Part shown: one piece after another, positions 46,462-54,418 of the stretch
Numbering within the stretch: the stretch's first letter is position 1
Layout: each line of letters begins with the position of its first letter
Source: Spirochaetaceae bacterium
GTDB taxonomy: Bacteria; Spirochaetota; Spirochaetia; Treponematales; Treponemataceae
Assembly (NCBI GenBank): GCA_017622235.1
Contig: JAGARN010000005.1
Coordinates: 62,001-126,000 of the forward strand
Length of the DNA stretch: 64,000 nt
Direction: 5' to 3'
Translations under genes and position numbers: made by a program
Notes under the pieces: model-generated
Told to the model about the DNA's origin: nothing
Database searches by the model: none
What the model saw: only the letters and a program-made list of their open reading frames with translations

Positions 46462-47412
46462 TTGAAACGTATACTGGTGACTATTATAGCTTGTTTTACA
46501 GTTTTTGCCCAGTCCTTTGCACAAGACTTAGACATTTCAGTAAAACTACATAACAAAACGATGTATTATCCAGATTCTGTGGTTGATAATCCTGTTTATG
46601 TTCATATTACAGTGGCAAACAAAGGTTCGGAAACTTTGCGGTTTAAATTGGCAGACGATAGGATGTATAGCCTAGATTTTAATGTTGTTAATGTAAAGAA
46701 TAGTCCATTACCTGCAACAGATACACTTATAAGACGCAGAACAACACAACAAACTGTTTACTTTAGAGAAATATCTTTAGAAAGTGGTGAAGAATATTCT
46801 TTCGTTGAAAACTTAAAAGAATATGTGCAAATAAATGAACCTGGCGTTTATTATATGGATGTAGTTTTTTATCCTGAGTTGTATAAATCAAAACTAATCA
46901 GTTCGGTTCTATCTAACAGATTAACACTAGAAGTTAGACCTTCTCCCAGTGCAGCCTCATCTTCTATTGTTACAGTTGCACCAGTAACGGCAGAAATACT
47001 TCAACCAGAAGCAATTTCTCCAGACAAAGTGATTGAACAAACTATTATTGCACGACAAAAAAGTCTTTGGGATCAGTTCTTTTTGTATATGGATATTGAA
47101 CAAATGCTTTTAAGAGATCCTGTTCGCAGTAGAAAATATAGAGCCTCTTCTGCTGCAGATAGAAAACGAATGTTAGATAATTATAAAGCAGATCTTATGC
47201 AAACACGTATAGACGGAGATGTTGTTGCAATTCCAGAACGATTTGTTATAGATAAAACAGTATATACGCAAACAGAAGGAACTGTAACAACGACGCAATG
47301 GTTTAAGTACGACAATTTCTATGAAAAGAAAAAATACGTATACTATGTACGACAACGTGATGGTATTTGGCAAATTTATGATTATACAGTAGAAAATTTG
47401 GGGACAGAATGA
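46462..47412 (+). CDS. Secreted protein of unknown function, beta-rich N-terminus
   Basis: The TTG at 46462, with GGAG 7 nt upstream, gives a textbook signal peptide (KRILVTIIACFTVFAQSFA). The upstream ATG at 46444 would disturb it. The mature protein of 297 residues has a beta-sandwich-like N-terminal half (VDNPVYVHITVANKGSETLRFKL), a Pro/Ala/Ser linker near 170, and a helical and beta C-terminal half ending IWQIYDYTVENLGTE. I do not recognise the family; the N-terminal part resembles an immunoglobulin-type or BsuPI-type sandwich. It overlaps the next gene by 4 nt. Confidence 0.7.
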   Translation: MKRILVTIIACFTVFAQSFAQDLDISVKLHNKTMYYPDSVVDNPVYVHITVANKGSETLRFKLADDRMYSLDFNVVNVKNSPLPATDTLIRRRTTQQTVYFREISLESGEEYSFVENLKEYVQINEPGVYYMDVVFYPELYKSKLISSVLSNRLTLEVRPSPSAASSSIVTVAPVTAEILQPEAISPDKVIEQTIIARQKSLWDQFFLYMDIEQMLLRDPVRSRKYRASSAADRKRMLDNYKADLMQTRIDGDVVAIPERFVIDKTVYTQTEGTVTTTQWFKYDNFYEKKKYVYYVRQRDGIWQIYDYTVENLGTE

Positions 47413-48014
47413 TAGCACTCATTGTTTCAGAATCTAAACACGAAACGGCTTTGCTTGAAACATATATTCAACAAGCAGGTTATGACACAATAGTTTACGG
47501 TTGGGGATTAAAAGCAATGGATAATCTTGAAGAGATATCCCCTGCTCTACTTGTTATAAATGCTCAAGATTTTCCAAGACATTGGAAAATCTTAGCACAA
47601 TACGCTAACATAGTCCTTCACCCACGAATTGTTCTTTTTGTTAATAAAGAATTTGACGAAGAAGAAATTCGTAAAGCCACATATCTTGGAATTGAATGTT
47701 TTTTTACTGGTTTTTCTCAGTCCGAAATTGAAAAATTTCAAAATTTTATTACTACCCAAAACGAAAGCACTTTACATAGTTTTGAGGATGATGAAGTAAA
47801 ACTTTTGTTTCTTAATCCTAATGATGGAAAAATTTGTACGGGTAAAGGAAAAATCAACAAAGAAAATATTATATTTCATCCCGATCGTGAAATAATTCTT
47901 AGCCAAGGTGACATCCTTGAGGATGCAGCACTGAAGACAACAGAAGGTATTAAAAGTATTCAAGCTCAAGTAGCAAATACTGAACAAACTTCAATCACAT
48001 TGACACTTAAATAG
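47409..48014 (+). CDS. Degenerate receiver-like protein
   Basis: The 201-residue protein has an N-terminal half (1-120) with alternating strands and helices of response-regulator form. LIVSESKHETALLETYIQQAGYD and LLVINAQDFP are seen, with FVNKE at the strand 5 position. The phosphorylated Asp and the acidic pair are not evident, so it would be a pseudo-receiver. The C-terminal 80 residues are beta-rich and could be PilZ-like, but the RxxxR motif is missing. It is translated together with the secreted protein upstream (ATGA overlap). Role unknown. Confidence 0.6.
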   Translation: MIALIVSESKHETALLETYIQQAGYDTIVYGWGLKAMDNLEEISPALLVINAQDFPRHWKILAQYANIVLHPRIVLFVNKEFDEEEIRKATYLGIECFFTGFSQSEIEKFQNFITTQNESTLHSFEDDEVKLLFLNPNDGKICTGKGKINKENIIFHPDREIILSQGDILEDAALKTTEGIKSIQAQVANTEQTSITLTLK

Positions 48015-48396
48015 TATTTAAAAGTAAAATAACTAAAACAATAATTAAAACCGTGAATGTAATGAAATAAATCCATAATGGAAGACCTTCGTCACGGTTT
48101 TTTTCTTTTTTTACTGCACGTGAAATATTGAAAGCTTTTTTAATTTTCTTTTTAGATTTTAAAGATAACTTCGCTTTAGTATCAGTATTTTTTTCTGTTT
48201 CTTCATCGTCAGAAGAAGGAACAGCATATCCACATAAAGGACAACCTTTTTTAAATATTTCTGCAGTTCCAATTTTACCACAAGCAGGACATTTTACAGA
48301 GGCAAAAAAATGCCCACATTTTTTACAAAACTTTGCATCTCTTTTTACTTCTGCATTGCAATTTTCGCAAAAAAAACGTGGTTTTTTATTTTCCAT
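48007..48396 (-). CDS. Zinc-ribbon protein with C-terminal membrane anchor
   Basis: The 129-residue protein has three CxxC-type pairs: FCENC, FCKKC, and CPACGKIG...CPLCGY (about 9-58). A Lys-rich linker (KAKLSLKSKKKIKKAF) and one C-terminal membrane helix (LWIYFITFTVLIIVLVILLL) follow. It overlaps the end of fmdB by 11 nt and is convergent with the receiver-like gene at 48014. It is probably a tail-anchored protein; the function is unknown. Confidence 0.75.
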   Translation of the reverse strand: MENKKPRFFCENCNAEVKRDAKFCKKCGHFFASVKCPACGKIGTAEIFKKGCPLCGYAVPSSDDEETEKNTDTKAKLSLKSKKKIKKAFNISRAVKKEKNRDEGLPLWIYFITFTVLIIVLVILLLNTI

Positions 48397-48622
48397 TTGG
48401 ACAGTCCGAACAACTTGATTTACATTTTGAATTGGAAGTTTTTTTTACAGAGTCATTAACATAAAATCCACTTCCCTGAAAAGAAATTCCAATTCCTCCG
48501 CTTAAAATTTTTCTAACAGGTTTACCACAATCTGGGCAAGTTTTTATTGGCGAATCTGACATTTTCTGAAATACTTCAAAACGATTCATGCAAGTTTCAC
48601 ATTCATATTCATAGGTTGGCAT
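48386..48622 (-). CDS. FmdB-family zinc-ribbon protein
   Basis: The 78-residue protein begins MPTYEYECETC and has a second Cys pair CPDCGKPVRKILSGG, the standard FmdB-type regulatory zinc ribbon. A Cys/Ser-rich tail (KCKSSCSDC) follows. I start at 48622, which has AGAGGA 6 nt upstream. The longer frame runs into tRNA-Leu and is not real. No promoter is seen after the tRNA terminator. Confidence 0.88.
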   Translation of the reverse strand: MPTYEYECETCMNRFEVFQKMSDSPIKTCPDCGKPVRKILSGGIGISFQGSGFYVNDSVKKTSNSKCKSSCSDCPNGK

Positions 48623-48645
48623 AAACAATCCTCTTAGAAATAAAG

Positions 48646-48671
48646 AAAAAAAAACCGCTGAAAAACAGCGG
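48646..48671 (-). terminator. Rho-independent terminator of tRNA-Leu
   Basis: On the minus strand CCGCTG (48666-48671 arm) pairs with CAGCGG (48655-48660 arm) around a TTTTT loop, followed by a run of nine T. Confidence 0.88.
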
Positions 48672-48673
48672 TC

Positions 48674-48757
48674 TGCCCGGAACAAGACTTGAACTTGCAC
48701 ACCCATACGAGCTCTAGTACCTGAAACTAGCGTGTCTACCAATTCCACCATCCGGGC
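48674..48757 (-). tRNA. tRNA-Leu (anticodon CAG)
   Basis: An 84-nt class II tRNA: acceptor GCCCGGA/TCCGGGC with discriminator A, D arm GGTGGAATTGGTAGACAC, anticodon stem-loop CTAGT-TTCAGGT-ACTAG, long variable arm, T arm ending TTCAAGTC. The anticodon CAG reads CUG. Confidence 0.95.
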
Positions 48758-48772
48758 AACAATTACTTGCTG

Positions 48773-48801
48773 AATATATCAAAAATATGGTTTAATGTCA
48801 A
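48773..48801 (-). promoter_or_regulatory. Promoter of tRNA-Leu
   Basis: On the minus strand TTGACA (48796-48801), 17 nt, TATATT (48773-48778), 15 nt before the tRNA. Same hexamers and spacing as the tRNA-Thr promoter. Confidence 0.8.
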
Positions 48802-48835
48802 GATAATGAAAATTAAAGCAATTAAGTAAACTAAT

Positions 48836-49984
48836 TTATTTACCTAAATAAATTCTTGGAACTCGTTTATCTATTCCACAAGTAATTTCGTATGGAATTG
48901 TATCCGAAAAATTCGCAATATCAGAAGCATCTTGAAAAGCACCTTTATCTTTGGGACCAAATATTATTGCTTCAGTCCAACGATCAATATTGTGATTTTT
49001 GCCAAGCAAAGTCATACACTGATCCATACAAATTCTACCACATAAAGGATAGGTGTTTCCGTTTATTGAAATCCTTAAATTCTTTCCATACCGTCTGAGC
49101 AAACCGTCGGCATAACCTAAAGGTAAAACTCCAACATCACAATCTTCTTTAGTTTGCCATTTTCTTCCATAAGAAATATATTCACCATCAGAAAAATGCC
49201 TAATCGAAACTAACCGACTTCTAAGTTCCATGACAGGCTTTAGAGTAATATTTTTTCCTATTGAATCAAGATATTCTTTTGTAATGTCGCCAGGATAATA
49301 CCCGTAAGAAACAATACCAGGTCTAACCATATCAAAAGCCGCTTGTGGATATGCAAATATTGCAGCTGAATTAGCACAATGACATAAACTGATTTGTATA
49401 CCTATAGATTTTATTTTTTGCACAGAATCAACAAATAAATCAATTTGCTTTTTTGTATATTCAATATCTTCTGGAATAAGAGAATCAGCCACAGAGAAAT
49501 GTGTAAAAACTCCTTCTAATTTAAGCCATTTTTTTGCAGCAATAGATTCCGCCAAAAAAGTAGAATTGCTTGGTAAACAACCAATTCTACCCATACCTGT
49601 ATCAATTTTCAAATGTACAGAAAGAATTTTTTTATGTTCAGCAGCAACTGAATCCAACATATCTATAATTTGGGTATCAAAAACAGATGGGGTAAGATTA
49701 TTATCTATAATTTCATCAAATTCTGATGGATGCGGCAAACTGAGAACAAGAATAGGCGATTGAATACCTGCCTTTCTGAGTTGAATTCCTTCTGCAACAG
49801 CAGCAACAGCAAGGTAACTAACATTACATTCTAATGCAGTTTTTGCAACAGAAACAGCACCATGACCATATGCATCAGCTTTAACAGGCAAGCATATCTT
49901 TGTATTATTTGGGATATTATTTTTTACTTGCTCAATATTATGACACAAATTGTCGAGATAAATGTTAGCAAAAGTTGCCCTCAT
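48836..49984 (-). CDS. alr: Alanine racemase
   Basis: Alr makes D-alanine for peptidoglycan with PLP. The 382-residue protein has the PLP-lysine motif LPVKADAYGHG (about 30-40), HLKIDTGMGRIG, and the second catalytic base region SYGRKWQTKED (Tyr, about 270) followed by VGVLPLGYADG. Length is typical. It starts 3 nt after the trpS stop, suggesting coupling. Assignment is secure. Confidence 0.96.
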   Translation of the reverse strand: MRATFANIYLDNLCHNIEQVKNNIPNNTKICLPVKADAYGHGAVSVAKTALECNVSYLAVAAVAEGIQLRKAGIQSPILVLSLPHPSEFDEIIDNNLTPSVFDTQIIDMLDSVAAEHKKILSVHLKIDTGMGRIGCLPSNSTFLAESIAAKKWLKLEGVFTHFSVADSLIPEDIEYTKKQIDLFVDSVQKIKSIGIQISLCHCANSAAIFAYPQAAFDMVRPGIVSYGYYPGDITKEYLDSIGKNITLKPVMELRSRLVSIRHFSDGEYISYGRKWQTKEDCDVGVLPLGYADGLLRRYGKNLRISINGNTYPLCGRICMDQCMTLLGKNHNIDRWTEAIIFGPKDKGAFQDASDIANFSDTIPYEITCGIDKRVPRIYLGK

Positions 49985-49987
49985 TGC

Positions 49988-51061
49988 TTAAATTTCCATA
50001 TTCATTGCAGAACGTACTTCTTTTAGTGTTTCACTAGCAATAGCTTGTGCAGCTATAGAACCATCAAGTAAAACCTGACGAATGTAATCAGGACAAGATT
50101 CTAACTTAGCTCTTTCTGTTCTTAGCGGACGTAATTTTTCATTAAGACATTCTGTAAGCATTTTCTTTAATGCTCCACCACCACCATCCCCAATTTTTTC
50201 TGCTATAGATTCTGGTGATTCTTCTGTACACAAAGAAATTAACATAAGTAAATTAGCAACTTCTGGTCGTCCAACAGGATCATAAGTAATATTACGGTCA
50301 GCATCGGTTTTTGCTTTTTTTATAAGAGCAGCAGTTTCATCTTCTGTAGCTGAAAGCATAATTGCATTACCCCGACTTTTACTCATTTTTTGACTACCAT
50401 CAAGACCTAATATACTAGGTGTTTTGCTTAAAAGCGCTTGTGGTTCTGGAAAAATAGGTTTCTTAGGTGAAAATTTTTCATTGAAACGACGTGCAATATT
50501 ACGTGTCATCTCTATATGAGGAAGTTGATCTTTTCCCACAGGAACAATATTAGCTTTGCAAAAAAGAATGTCACAAGCTTGATGAACAGGATATGTATAC
50601 ATCCCAGCATTTACACTCTTTATCCCTGCAGATTGAATTTCTTCTTTTACAGTTGGGTTACGCCCTAATTCTGCATTAGAAACTAAAGTAAGAAAAGGTA
50701 TCATTAATTGGTTTGCTTCTGGAACGTAACTATGAGGATAAATTATAACATCTTTGCTAGGAACAATTCCTGCTGCTAAATAGTCTATGACTAATTGTTT
50801 TGTATTTTGAGAAATTTCATTAAAAGCATCATGATCTGTTAACACTTGATAATCTGCAATAAGAATACATGTTGGAACACCCATGTTAGCTAACCTAACA
50901 CGGTTTTGCAAAGAACCAAAATAGTGACCAATATGCAAACGTCCAGTGGGTCTGTCACCTGTAAGAACACGATATTTTTTAGGATTAGTAGCAATATCTG
51001 CCTCTAATTTTTTACTTGTTTCGACTGCAACTTCATAGGTTGATAATTTTTCTTCACTCAT
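49988..51061 (-). CDS. trpS: Tryptophanyl-tRNA synthetase
   Basis: TrpS charges tRNA-Trp. The 357-residue class I synthetase has HIGH as GRLHIGHYFGS (about 39) and KMSKS as QKMSKSRGN (about 220). I start at the ATG at 51061 because it falls exactly at the predicted transcription start of the TTGTAA-17-TATAAT promoter. An in-frame ATG two codons upstream would then lie outside the message. No ribosome-binding site is present for either. Confidence 0.95.
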   Translation of the reverse strand: MSEEKLSTYEVAVETSKKLEADIATNPKKYRVLTGDRPTGRLHIGHYFGSLQNRVRLANMGVPTCILIADYQVLTDHDAFNEISQNTKQLVIDYLAAGIVPSKDVIIYPHSYVPEANQLMIPFLTLVSNAELGRNPTVKEEIQSAGIKSVNAGMYTYPVHQACDILFCKANIVPVGKDQLPHIEMTRNIARRFNEKFSPKKPIFPEPQALLSKTPSILGLDGSQKMSKSRGNAIMLSATEDETAALIKKAKTDADRNITYDPVGRPEVANLLMLISLCTEESPESIAEKIGDGGGGALKKMLTECLNEKLRPLRTERAKLESCPDYIRQVLLDGSIAAQAIASETLKEVRSAMNMEI

Positions 51062-51067
51062 AAGCAT

Positions 51068-51096
51068 ATTATACCACTTGTTCTAAAGTGTTACAA
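51068..51096 (-). promoter_or_regulatory. Promoter of trpS
   Basis: On the minus strand TTGTAA (51091-51096), 17 nt, TATAAT (51068-51073). The A of the start codon at 51061 is 7 nt downstream of the -10 box, where transcription should begin. Confidence 0.7.
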
Positions 51097-51105
51097 GATA
51101 AAACC

Positions 51106-52743
51106 CTAGAACTTTATTTTTTTGCCAGAACCACCGTAGAAGTCGTTACGTTGTTCTCTAACGTGTTCATCAACTAGATAATCATCAAAATTCATCATTC
51201 GATCAATTACCCCACTAGGAGTAATTTCTATAATGCGATTTGCAATCGAAGAAATAAATTCATGGTCATGGCTATTGAATAAAACAACTCCTGGAAAACT
51301 TACAAGAGCTTCATTTAAACTAGTAATAGCTTCAAGGTCTAAATGGTTAGTTGGTTCATCTAAAATCAAAAAATTTGCACCACTTAACATCATTTTTGAA
51401 AGCATACAACGTACTTTTTCGCCACCAGAAAGAACTTTTACAGGTTTAAGAGATTCATCACCAGAAAACAACATTCTGCCTAAAAAACCACGGACATAAG
51501 CATCATCCTGTTCGGGGGAATATTGTCTTAACCATTCTGTAATGTTTGCATCTGTATCAAAATATTTTGCATTATCTAATCCTAAGTATGAATAACTTAT
51601 GGTCTGCCCCCAATAATAATCCCCTGAATTCGCCTTAAGATTTTCTGTTATGATGTCAAAAAAAGCAGACTTTGATTTATGTTCAACTCCTACAAAAGCA
51701 ATTTTATCTCCTTTATTTACAGTAAGAGAAAAATCCTTTAAAATTTGAAGTCCTTCAGCATTATAATTAAGTTTTTCTACACGTAAAACATTGTTACCAA
51801 TGTCACGATCTGGTTTAAAACTTACATAAGGAAACTTACGACTTGTAACAGGTAATTCTTCTAGGGCTAGTTTATCATATATTTTTTTACGACTTGTAGC
51901 TTGACGACTTTTTGCAGCATTAGAAGCAAATCTTTGGATAAACTCACGCAAATCCTTCATTTTTTCTTCTCTTTTTTTTGCCTGATCTTTAGCCTGTCGT
52001 TGCATAATTTGACTCATTTGATACCAAAAATCATAATTTCCACTAAACAAACTTATTTTTCCGTAATCTATATCGCAAATATACGTACAAACTGAATTTA
52101 AAAAGTGGCGGTCATGGCTAACTACAATTACAGTGTTTGGAAAATCAATCAAAAAATCTTCAAGCCAAGTAATTGATTCTAAGTCAAGTCCATTTGTTGG
52201 CTCATCTAAAAGCAATAAATCTGGTTCACCAAATAAGGATTGAGCTAAAAGAACACGAACTTTACGACTTTCATCTAGTTCGCTCATCATACGGTCATGA
52301 TATTCTTCTTCAAGTCCAAGACCAGAAAGCATTTTTTCAATTTGATTTTCCGCTTCCCAACCACCTAGCTCACTGAATTCTGCTTCAAGTTCGCTTGCAC
52401 GTATTCCATCTTCTTCTGTAAAGTCTTCTTTTGCATAGATTGAATCTCTTTCTTTGTAACACTGATACAATTTTGGATAACCCATCATAACTGTGTCTTT
52501 TACAGAAAAATTATCATATTCAAAGTGATCTTGCTTTAAAACAGCCATTCTTTCACCCGGAGTAATTATAATTTGCCCAGAATCATGTTCTAACTCACCT
52601 GAAAGAACTTTAAGAAAGGTTGATTTTCCCGCTCCATTTGCACCAATAATTCCATAGCAGTTTCCTGCTGTAAACTTTAAATTTACATCTTTGAAAAGAA
52701 CTCTTTCTCCAAATTTTAAACTCACATCGCTTACTGTAATCAT
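51106..52743 (-). CDS. ABC-F ATPase, YbiT type
   Basis: ABC-F proteins act on ribosomes to relieve stalling; YbiT is one subfamily. The 545-residue protein has two ABC domains. The first has Walker A GANGAGKST and LLLLDEPTNGLDLES, with a degenerate signature (MSELDESRKVR). The second has signature VLSGGEKVR and ILDEPTNHLDLEA, but its Walker A reads GVEHKSKSA, with Ser for the second Gly. The interdomain linker has the YbiT-type FIQRFASNAAKSRQATSR. AAGGA lies 8 nt before the ATG. It lies 3 nt after the DEAD-box gene. Confidence 0.9.
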   Translation of the reverse strand: MITVSDVSLKFGERVLFKDVNLKFTAGNCYGIIGANGAGKSTFLKVLSGELEHDSGQIIITPGERMAVLKQDHFEYDNFSVKDTVMMGYPKLYQCYKERDSIYAKEDFTEEDGIRASELEAEFSELGGWEAENQIEKMLSGLGLEEEYHDRMMSELDESRKVRVLLAQSLFGEPDLLLLDEPTNGLDLESITWLEDFLIDFPNTVIVVSHDRHFLNSVCTYICDIDYGKISLFSGNYDFWYQMSQIMQRQAKDQAKKREEKMKDLREFIQRFASNAAKSRQATSRKKIYDKLALEELPVTSRKFPYVSFKPDRDIGNNVLRVEKLNYNAEGLQILKDFSLTVNKGDKIAFVGVEHKSKSAFFDIITENLKANSGDYYWGQTISYSYLGLDNAKYFDTDANITEWLRQYSPEQDDAYVRGFLGRMLFSGDESLKPVKVLSGGEKVRCMLSKMMLSGANFLILDEPTNHLDLEAITSLNEALVSFPGVVLFNSHDHEFISSIANRIIEITPSGVIDRMMNFDDYLVDEHVREQRNDFYGGSGKKIKF

Positions 52744-52746
52744 ACT

Positions 52747-54288
52747 CTATTCCTTAGTGTTATTTTTTTGAGTAAAGATTTTTTTTATACGTGAAAAAAA
52801 ACCTTGTTTTTTTTGAGTTGCACTTACCGATTTATTCATTGTTGTTTGTTTATTTTCTTGAACAGAATAATTCTGTTGCGACCCATATTTTTCTTTGTAT
52901 AGTTTCATTCTTTCGTCAAAGGACATTTCAGCAAGTTTTTGAGAATCAAATCTTTGCTTTTTTCCTTTATAATTATTTTTAGAAAATGATTCTTTTTTAT
53001 AATTATTATTTTTTTTGCTGGGTTTATTTTTAGCAATATTATTTTTATTTGAACCTTTGTATTCTGCTTTATTTTTGCGATTTTTTGTTACATTATGTTT
53101 TAGTTCGTCATCAACATATTCACCAGTACGAATATATATTCCTGAACTCTTATCCTCTGCCATCATGTCATCAAAAGCAACAACCGAAGGTATAGTATTT
53201 CCAAGATATCGTTCTATTGCTGGCAAATTATATACATCTTGTTCACTACAAAATGTATAAGCCTTGCCACTTTTTCCTGCTCTAGCAGTACGTCCGATTC
53301 TATGAACATAGTTTTCAGTTTCGTTTGGTAAATCATAGTTTACAACCATTGATAAGTCATTAATATCTATTCCACGAGCCGCAACATCTGTAGCAACTAG
53401 GCATTTTAATAAACCTTTCTTAAAAGAATCTAAAACTTGTAGACGCTTTGATTGCGGTAAGTCTCCGATAATAAATTCACTTTTTATACCATTAAGTTGT
53501 AATCTTTTTGCAATAACTTCGCAGCTACGTTTTGTGTTGCAAAAAATAATTACACTATCTGGGTTTTCAGACAAAAGAATACCAAGTAACAATTTCATTT
53601 TTGAATCACTAGAAACATGAAATAATTGTTGAGAAATTTCTTCTACCGTTATTTGTTCTGCTTCTATCGTTATTTCTTTTGCATCAACAGTGTATTCCCA
53701 AGCTAGATTTTTGACATAAGTATTTAATGTCGCACTAAAAAGCATTGTTTGTCTTTCATCGCTCTTCGGTAAAACTTTAATAAGTTTACGTAAGTCGGGA
53801 TAAAAACCCATATCAAACATTCTATCCGCTTCATCTACAACTAAAAAAGCAACATTGCTTAAATCCATATCTCCAGATTCTTGTAAATCAATAACACGAC
53901 CAGGAGTACCGGCAATTATATCCACACCTTTTTTTAGCAAAGAAGTTTGTTGTGTATAACCTACTCCACCATAAAAACTTGCAACTTTTAAACTTGTAGA
54001 AGATAATAAACTCTTAGCTTCTTGTTCAACCTGAACAGCTAATTCTCTTGTTGGAACCATTATCAAAGCTTTTTTGCCTTTTAATTCTTGGCGATTTAAC
54101 ATTTCTTGTATAATTGAAATTAAATATGCAGCTGTTTTACCTGTTCCAGTTTGGGATTGAACATATAAATCAGTACCACTAAGAGCAGCCTTTAAAACTT
54201 GTTCTTGAACAGGGGTACATTCAATATAACCAGCTTTTAATATTCCTTTTTGCAAAAATTCATTCAAATTAAAATCTGTAAAATTCAT
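52747..54288 (-). CDS. DEAD-box RNA helicase
   Basis: The 513-residue protein has all DEAD-box motifs: the Q motif, SQTGTGKTAAY, PTRELAVQ, TPGRV, DEAD in VVDEADRMFDMGF, SAT, CNTKRS, ATDVAARGID and HRIGRTARAGKSG. A C-terminal tail of about 130 residues is rich in Lys and Asn and is likely an RNA-binding arm. This resembles RhlE/CshA-type helicases in ribosome assembly or RNA decay. AAAGAG precedes the ATG. Confidence 0.94.
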   Translation of the reverse strand: MNFTDFNLNEFLQKGILKAGYIECTPVQEQVLKAALSGTDLYVQSQTGTGKTAAYLISIIQEMLNRQELKGKKALIMVPTRELAVQVEQEAKSLLSSTSLKVASFYGGVGYTQQTSLLKKGVDIIAGTPGRVIDLQESGDMDLSNVAFLVVDEADRMFDMGFYPDLRKLIKVLPKSDERQTMLFSATLNTYVKNLAWEYTVDAKEITIEAEQITVEEISQQLFHVSSDSKMKLLLGILLSENPDSVIIFCNTKRSCEVIAKRLQLNGIKSEFIIGDLPQSKRLQVLDSFKKGLLKCLVATDVAARGIDINDLSMVVNYDLPNETENYVHRIGRTARAGKSGKAYTFCSEQDVYNLPAIERYLGNTIPSVVAFDDMMAEDKSSGIYIRTGEYVDDELKHNVTKNRKNKAEYKGSNKNNIAKNKPSKKNNNYKKESFSKNNYKGKKQRFDSQKLAEMSFDERMKLYKEKYGSQQNYSVQENKQTTMNKSVSATQKKQGFFSRIKKIFTQKNNTKE

Positions 54289-54418
54289 AGTAACTCTTTA
54301 TTTCTTTTTTAGGCTTTTCAAAGGTTAAGTATATATATTTTTTTTAATAATGTACAGTATTGTAAAAAAAACTATCAACAACAGGCGAAAAAGTAGCCAC
54401 GGGTTCAAAAACGAAGGG

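Noticed and set aside
48623-48751. Upstream extension of fmdB beginning VELVDTLVSG
   Set aside because: This peptide is the translated tRNA-Leu, a common annotation artefact; the ATG at 48622 has its own ribosome-binding site.
54289-54418. Gap upstream of the DEAD-box gene as a cold-shock leader or riboswitch
   Set aside because: Only weak AT-rich structure is visible and no known riboswitch core is present.
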